Shown here piece by piece: positions 57,056-64,000 of a DNA stretch of 64,000 bases. Origin of the DNA: Bryopsis sp. KO-2023. Lineage: Eukaryota > Chlorophyta > Ulvophyceae > Bryopsidales > Bryopsidaceae. The stretch is from positions 6,411,001-6,475,000 of the forward strand of contig BSYQ01000006.1 in NCBI GenBank assembly GCA_030272585.1, written 5' to 3'. Position numbers and translations under genes: made by a program. Positions within the stretch are counted from its first letter, which is position 1. Each line of letters opens with the position of its first letter. The notes under the pieces were generated by a model. That model did no database searches. It saw only the letters and a list, made by a program, of their open reading frames with translations, and was not told where the DNA came from.

Positions 57056-57817
57056 TCATACACAGATGGCACAAACGGCCAGAATCAACAAAATGAATGT
57101 CGAGCCCGAGGACTTGGTTGCTGAGTTGTTTGAGGGTGACGGTTCATCGCAGAGACCGCTATCACCAGATATTGGTCTTGCAGCTCCATGAATGTCGTTG
57201 TAGGAAGCGGCATATGTCCCGTTGCAGGGGCCCTCCTCTGAATCAATCGCAGGCACGCAAAATGTTTGGACAGAGTAAAGGTCGTTGCAGGCCAAGACTT
57301 TCTCATACACGTGGTGGTTGGGGGTATTCATCCGAGATCTCACTATGTTGAGTCAAGAAAAAGTAGTAGCTCGACCCATTGACGACGTCGGAAAGGCACG
57401 CCGAAGTATCTCCAAAACCATCAGCAGCGATCTGGCAATCCATCTCCAAGGAACCTGAGCAAGTACAGCTCTGCCTCAAAACCCCTACACCCCCCCAACT
57501 GCGAACGTCGAAATCTTTCTTTAGTCAAAAGACGTCAACCGTCCGCGCCAACGTTACACCAGAACAGACGTACCAGAGGTGCAAACAACGTTTCCCTTGT
57601 GCACACAGTCGACTTGTATTGTGGCGCTGTATGTGTAGATCGGGACGTCCTCGCCTTCGCACGGAACCGAGTCGCCGGTCTCGACAACAGTCCCACCAAC
57701 AACGACCTCTGCGAGAGCGGCCAATTCCAAAGGCGTCTTTGGCTTCCATCCTTGAATCGGCGAACAAGCCAACGTGATGGCGGATAGAAGAAGAATAGCA
57801 AGGAAAAAGCGCAACAT
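57056..57817 (-). CDS. TIMP/NTR-like secreted protein with C-terminal hydrophobic tail
   Basis: Three exons (57817-57574, 57454-57344, 57297-57056) join in phase to 198 residues; the second intron is only 46 nt. A signal peptide (MLRFFLAILLLSAITLA) is followed directly by CSPIQGW. The predicted mature N-terminus is therefore cysteine, as in tissue inhibitors of metalloproteinases, where Cys1 chelates the protease zinc. The next part (AEVVVGGTVVETG, then YTYSATIQVDCVHKG) fits the NTR/TIMP OB-fold strands ending in V-x-K-G. Further cysteines occur at conserved-looking spacing. The C-terminus (SGSTFILLILAVCAICV, after a Ser/Asn-rich spacer) resembles a GPI-anchor signal or a membrane anchor. The family's role is protease inhibition or ligand binding outside the cell; which applies here is unknown. 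A decayed copy lies at 11025. Confidence 0.65.
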
Positions 57818-58836
57818 GCTTGCAGAAAACAAACTGGAACACGTTGAAAGTAATATGGCGAATTCACACAAGTCTCCCACATTCTCCACAATATATTGTG
57901 ACCAGGTATATTACGCTGCCCACTGAGGGTACTCCCCTCCCATCGCCTCGAAACTCATCCTTTCAAAGAATCCAGACAGGATACGTATGGTTGATCGACC
58001 TTGTGCAATCAAGTAGCCTTCTACAGGATGGAAAACCATGTTGAGTTGGTGGACAGAATCGTTGGAGTGGTAAAACGACACCTGTGAACTCCCCCATCAA
58101 ACCACATTCGTCCTGGTTTCTCAACCTGTGATTGATGTAGCACGTGTGTTTAGTGGTGCAGGATGAACATCATTTTCTTTTTTCTGTCCTTTTTGTTCTC
58201 CCACAGCGATGTTTTTCTCTGGGCTACTCCTAAGGATTCCTTCAGTCTGGTTTCATTGAGCAAACTGGCTTTAGTTTTGGGAGATATGGCATCACGGTCT
58301 TTAGGCTTACATTCCTGGGGGGGTCCTTGTTGTATCTTTTCTAGCATCATGGAGGTTGATGGCTCTCTTTTGCTGTGGGCTGGAGTTATTGGTTGACAGA
58401 TTGGTTTGGTATCTGCATTGGTTACATAATCAAGCTGATCACTGCACGTTGTGCCCCCGAGCACGAATCGATATAGGATCAATGAGGACGGGGTCTGCGA
58501 CCTGGTGATGGGGGGAAATAGCGGCGAGGGGGTGCTGTAGTACAGTGGAATTGTTACAAGTTTGGATGAAGGGGGGTGTTATGCTATGTACGGTGCACAA
58601 TCCTACCTTTGCGGTCATGGGGGCACAGATCACATTCCCACGGAAGTGAGGGGGAATACGAGCACACGTGGTTTCCACGTCGTCTCTGTGGGGCTATCCC
58701 CCACCGCAAGAACCACAGCAAATCAGACCTGACGTATCGTCTGGTCAGGTATAAAATCCCCTCAAGTCTACATTTCGACCGGACAAGCGACACAAACTAC
58801 TGCAGAGAAACCTGAGAGCTACGAAGTATTACAACT
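57818..58836. promoter_or_regulatory. Divergent promoter region between the NTR-like and DUF6174-like genes
   Basis: About 1 kb separates the two secreted-protein genes, which point away from each other. The first about 150 bases are homologous to the flank of the NTR pseudogene at 10.9-11.0 kb. A TATA box lies at 58750. No coding exon is supported in between. Confidence 0.45.
58750..58756 (+). promoter_or_regulatory. TATA box of the DUF6174-like gene
   Basis: TATAAAA within CAGGTATAAAATCCCC lies 87 bases upstream of the ATG at 58837, at a spacing that suits a TSS about 30 bases downstream and a short 5' UTR. Confidence 0.55.
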
Positions 58837-59968
58837 ATGAACGCACGAACTGCCATATGTCTCCTCGGAGTGGCACTTCTGGCGGTGTGCCACGCTCAGG
58901 AGGACAATACGGATTTTTTGGCCGGTCTTAAAGTCGGGCGAGCGACGTGGAAGAAGGTCCAGTCTGAGTACGGCTTGGAGAAGGACTACCAGTTCCGCCT
59001 CTACAGGCCTTGCGTCGACCAATGCGCTGACGACTTCCCTTTCTGCCTGTTGGGCGACAACGGTAAGATACGCCATCACAGGCACACGTGGTGCGCCCGC
59101 ACTTAGGAAACGGAAACACAGCGACGTTCACTCATACAAGAGGAAGTCGTCTATTGCGAAGCGAAACAAGGTTCGCTGATACCTGAACCACGTAAACTCA
59201 ACGGTGTGGGTGTGGTCCCGAACAGGTCCGTTCTACATCACCGTAAAGGACGGCGAAGTTTCGGAGGTGTTGTTGATGTGGAGTGACACTCCGCTGGACT
59301 CCAGCAAGTTCAAGACCATCGAGGAGATCTTTGACGAACTTGAGGCCCAGGCAGAGGCTGGTGTCAAGGTTGACGACTTCTGGAGGTTCGACGATCTCCA
59401 GGGTGTCCCTGACGATGTTGTTATCCGACCAGCTGGAGTGCCATACGCCGCTAGGATCGTCGTGAGGCTTCCCCCGGAAGCTCACCTCAACAGGGTCAAC
59501 GCCGCCCAGATGCTCTTCGCCAGCAAGGGAATTAAGGACTATTCCTTCACTTTCCAGAGGTAAGATCTCCGCATCGCCCAGATGGCTACACGAGCACTGT
59601 GCAACAAATCAAAGTTGAGAGACATTCCGCAGTCTCCTGCGAAATGCAGCCGTTGTTCGCAACCTTCGGTGCGCCCTGGCGTGCCGTCACTCATACTGAC
59701 TGATTGCATTGCTTTTGATAGGCTCTGCTTCGGATGCGGTCCCGCGAAGACTATGGTGGTCAAGGATGGTGTCGCCACGGATGGTGGTATGACTATGCAA
59801 GATGTGTACGAGCTCATGAGGGAGGTCATCCTGAGCGAGCCACTGTTCTTGGATATCTTCATTGGCGACGACGGAATCCCCAGCGGAATGGATGTTGATC
59901 AGTTCAACGCCATTATTGATGGTGATACCAAGGACACCGTCCGTATCAGCGACTTCAAAGAACTCTAG
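58837..59968 (+). CDS. Secreted protein with two DUF6174-like units
   Basis: Three exons (58837-59062, 59226-59559, 59722-59968) give 268 residues. The first 20 residues form a clear signal peptide ending CHA, with a likely cleavage before QED. Two units follow the same plan. Unit 1 is YGLEKDYQFRLYRPCVDQC, then FYITVKDGEVSEV, then a helix (FKTIEEIFDELEAQAE). Unit 2 is KGIKDYSFTFQRLCFGCG, then TMVVKDGVATDG, then a helix (MTMQDVYELMREV). This is the layout of DUF6174 domains (Tyr-rich strand, C-x(2-3)-C, V-x-V-x-DG-x-V, helix F/Y-[DE]-x(3)). The function of DUF6174 is not known. The small exons, TATA box and unbiased codon use suggest a well-expressed extracellular protein. Confidence 0.7.
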
Positions 59969-60588
59969 GTTTTGTGATTCTGTTGTACCAAAACTCCACG
60001 GATCCACCACACGATTTGATGGTGGAGGGGTGTGAGTTGAGGAAAAGTGTTGTTTTTGCTAAAGAACTGTGATTTGCTGGGGAGTAGGGCTCGTGAAGAA
60101 AACAGTAACGTGGGTTCGACCGAGTTGGTCGTGTTCTCCACGACGGTTGGGGGGGTCAGTGTTTCGTGATTCAGGCAGGATGATCTCTCTGCCATTGTAA
60201 TTATCATGTTTTTTCGTTTTATTGTTCACGTCTGCAAGTCGACCAACTTACACATGCCAGTACCCCTTCACCAAAAAAGGTGGTGGAATATTACCTGGAA
60301 GTGGAATATATCTTTGAAGCATCAATGAAAGAAACAGAAGATCTGAATGGACTACACACCCAACAACTCCATCCTCCAACAAATAAGTTATCACATCACC
60401 AATGATGATATACATATACAATCTATGAAAATGTCGAACACACCACCATTTCTGCACTACACCACAATCATCAGCTGAAGCAAAAGCGAATTTCCCCAAA
60501 ACAGGTGAAAGAAAAGTGTGCCTACCATTTCATTCCATTGAACACACATTCAAATCTTCCCCTCAAAACATTCACTCCCAATTCCCAA
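59969..60588. other. Convergent spacer between the DUF6174-like gene and gyrase B
   Basis: This tail-to-tail spacer has no supported gene. Its left half is G/T-rich. Its right half is A/C-rich on the plus strand, that is, C-poor in the sense of the minus-strand gyrase gene. Confidence 0.4.

Positions 60589-64000
<3,412 letters not shown>

Overview
The window is nuclear DNA of a photosynthetic eukaryote, most likely a green-lineage alga (chlorophyte, prasinophyte or early streptophyte). The genes are rich in GT-AG introns. Several encode plastid functions with plant-type sequences: chlorophyll synthase, an HMA1-type envelope metal ATPase, an NTF2-like DUF2358 protein and an organellar gyrase B. 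The DHH1/DDX6 helicase, ARP6 and an LTR element with a plant-type initiator-Met primer site agree with this. I cannot name the species. Exon models were built by hand from open frames, splice dinucleotides and phase consistency. No transcript data were available.

Layout. 736-3342 (+) is chlorophyll synthase. 3343-7175 has no confident gene, but holds a GPS-like motif and a small foldback element. 7176-9940 (-) is the 3' part of an unrecognised helical-repeat protein. 11025-11830 (+) is a decayed copy of a TIMP/NTR-like gene. 13375-26823 (-) is a 29-exon, about 2550-residue chromatin protein with CW, PWWP, double chromodomain and SNF2 parts and a long C-terminal tail; its helicase motifs are degenerate. 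28276-29646 (+) is VMA22/CCDC115. 30095-33000 (-) is a KLHDC4-type kelch protein. 33288-35746 (+) is DUF2358. 36413-40734 is an LTR retrotransposon carrying a nested solo LTR. 41675-45960 (+) is HMA1, 46723-47952 (+) is ARP6 and 48739-51246 (+) is DHH1/DDX6. 51247-56180 is a long C-poor gene desert, followed by a 575-bp TIR element. 57056-57817 (-) is an intact TIMP/NTR-like secreted protein, 58837-59968 (+) is a secreted protein with two DUF6174-like units, and 60589-64000 (-) is gyrase B, whose 5' end lies outside the window.

The genes do not form one pathway. Several are plastid-facing (ChlG, HMA1, DUF2358, GyrB). Two are chromatin-related (the CHD3/MOM1-like protein, and ARP6 of SWR1). 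Two serve RNA decay and V-ATPase assembly. The two secreted proteins at 57-60 kb are divergently arranged.

The strongest lead for something undescribed is the large minus-strand chromatin gene. It looks like an algal counterpart of plant MOM1: a CHD3-derived SNF2 protein that has lost catalytic residues, here combined with CW and PWWP histone/DNA readers. The second lead is a TIMP-like protein whose mature N-terminus is predicted to be cysteine.
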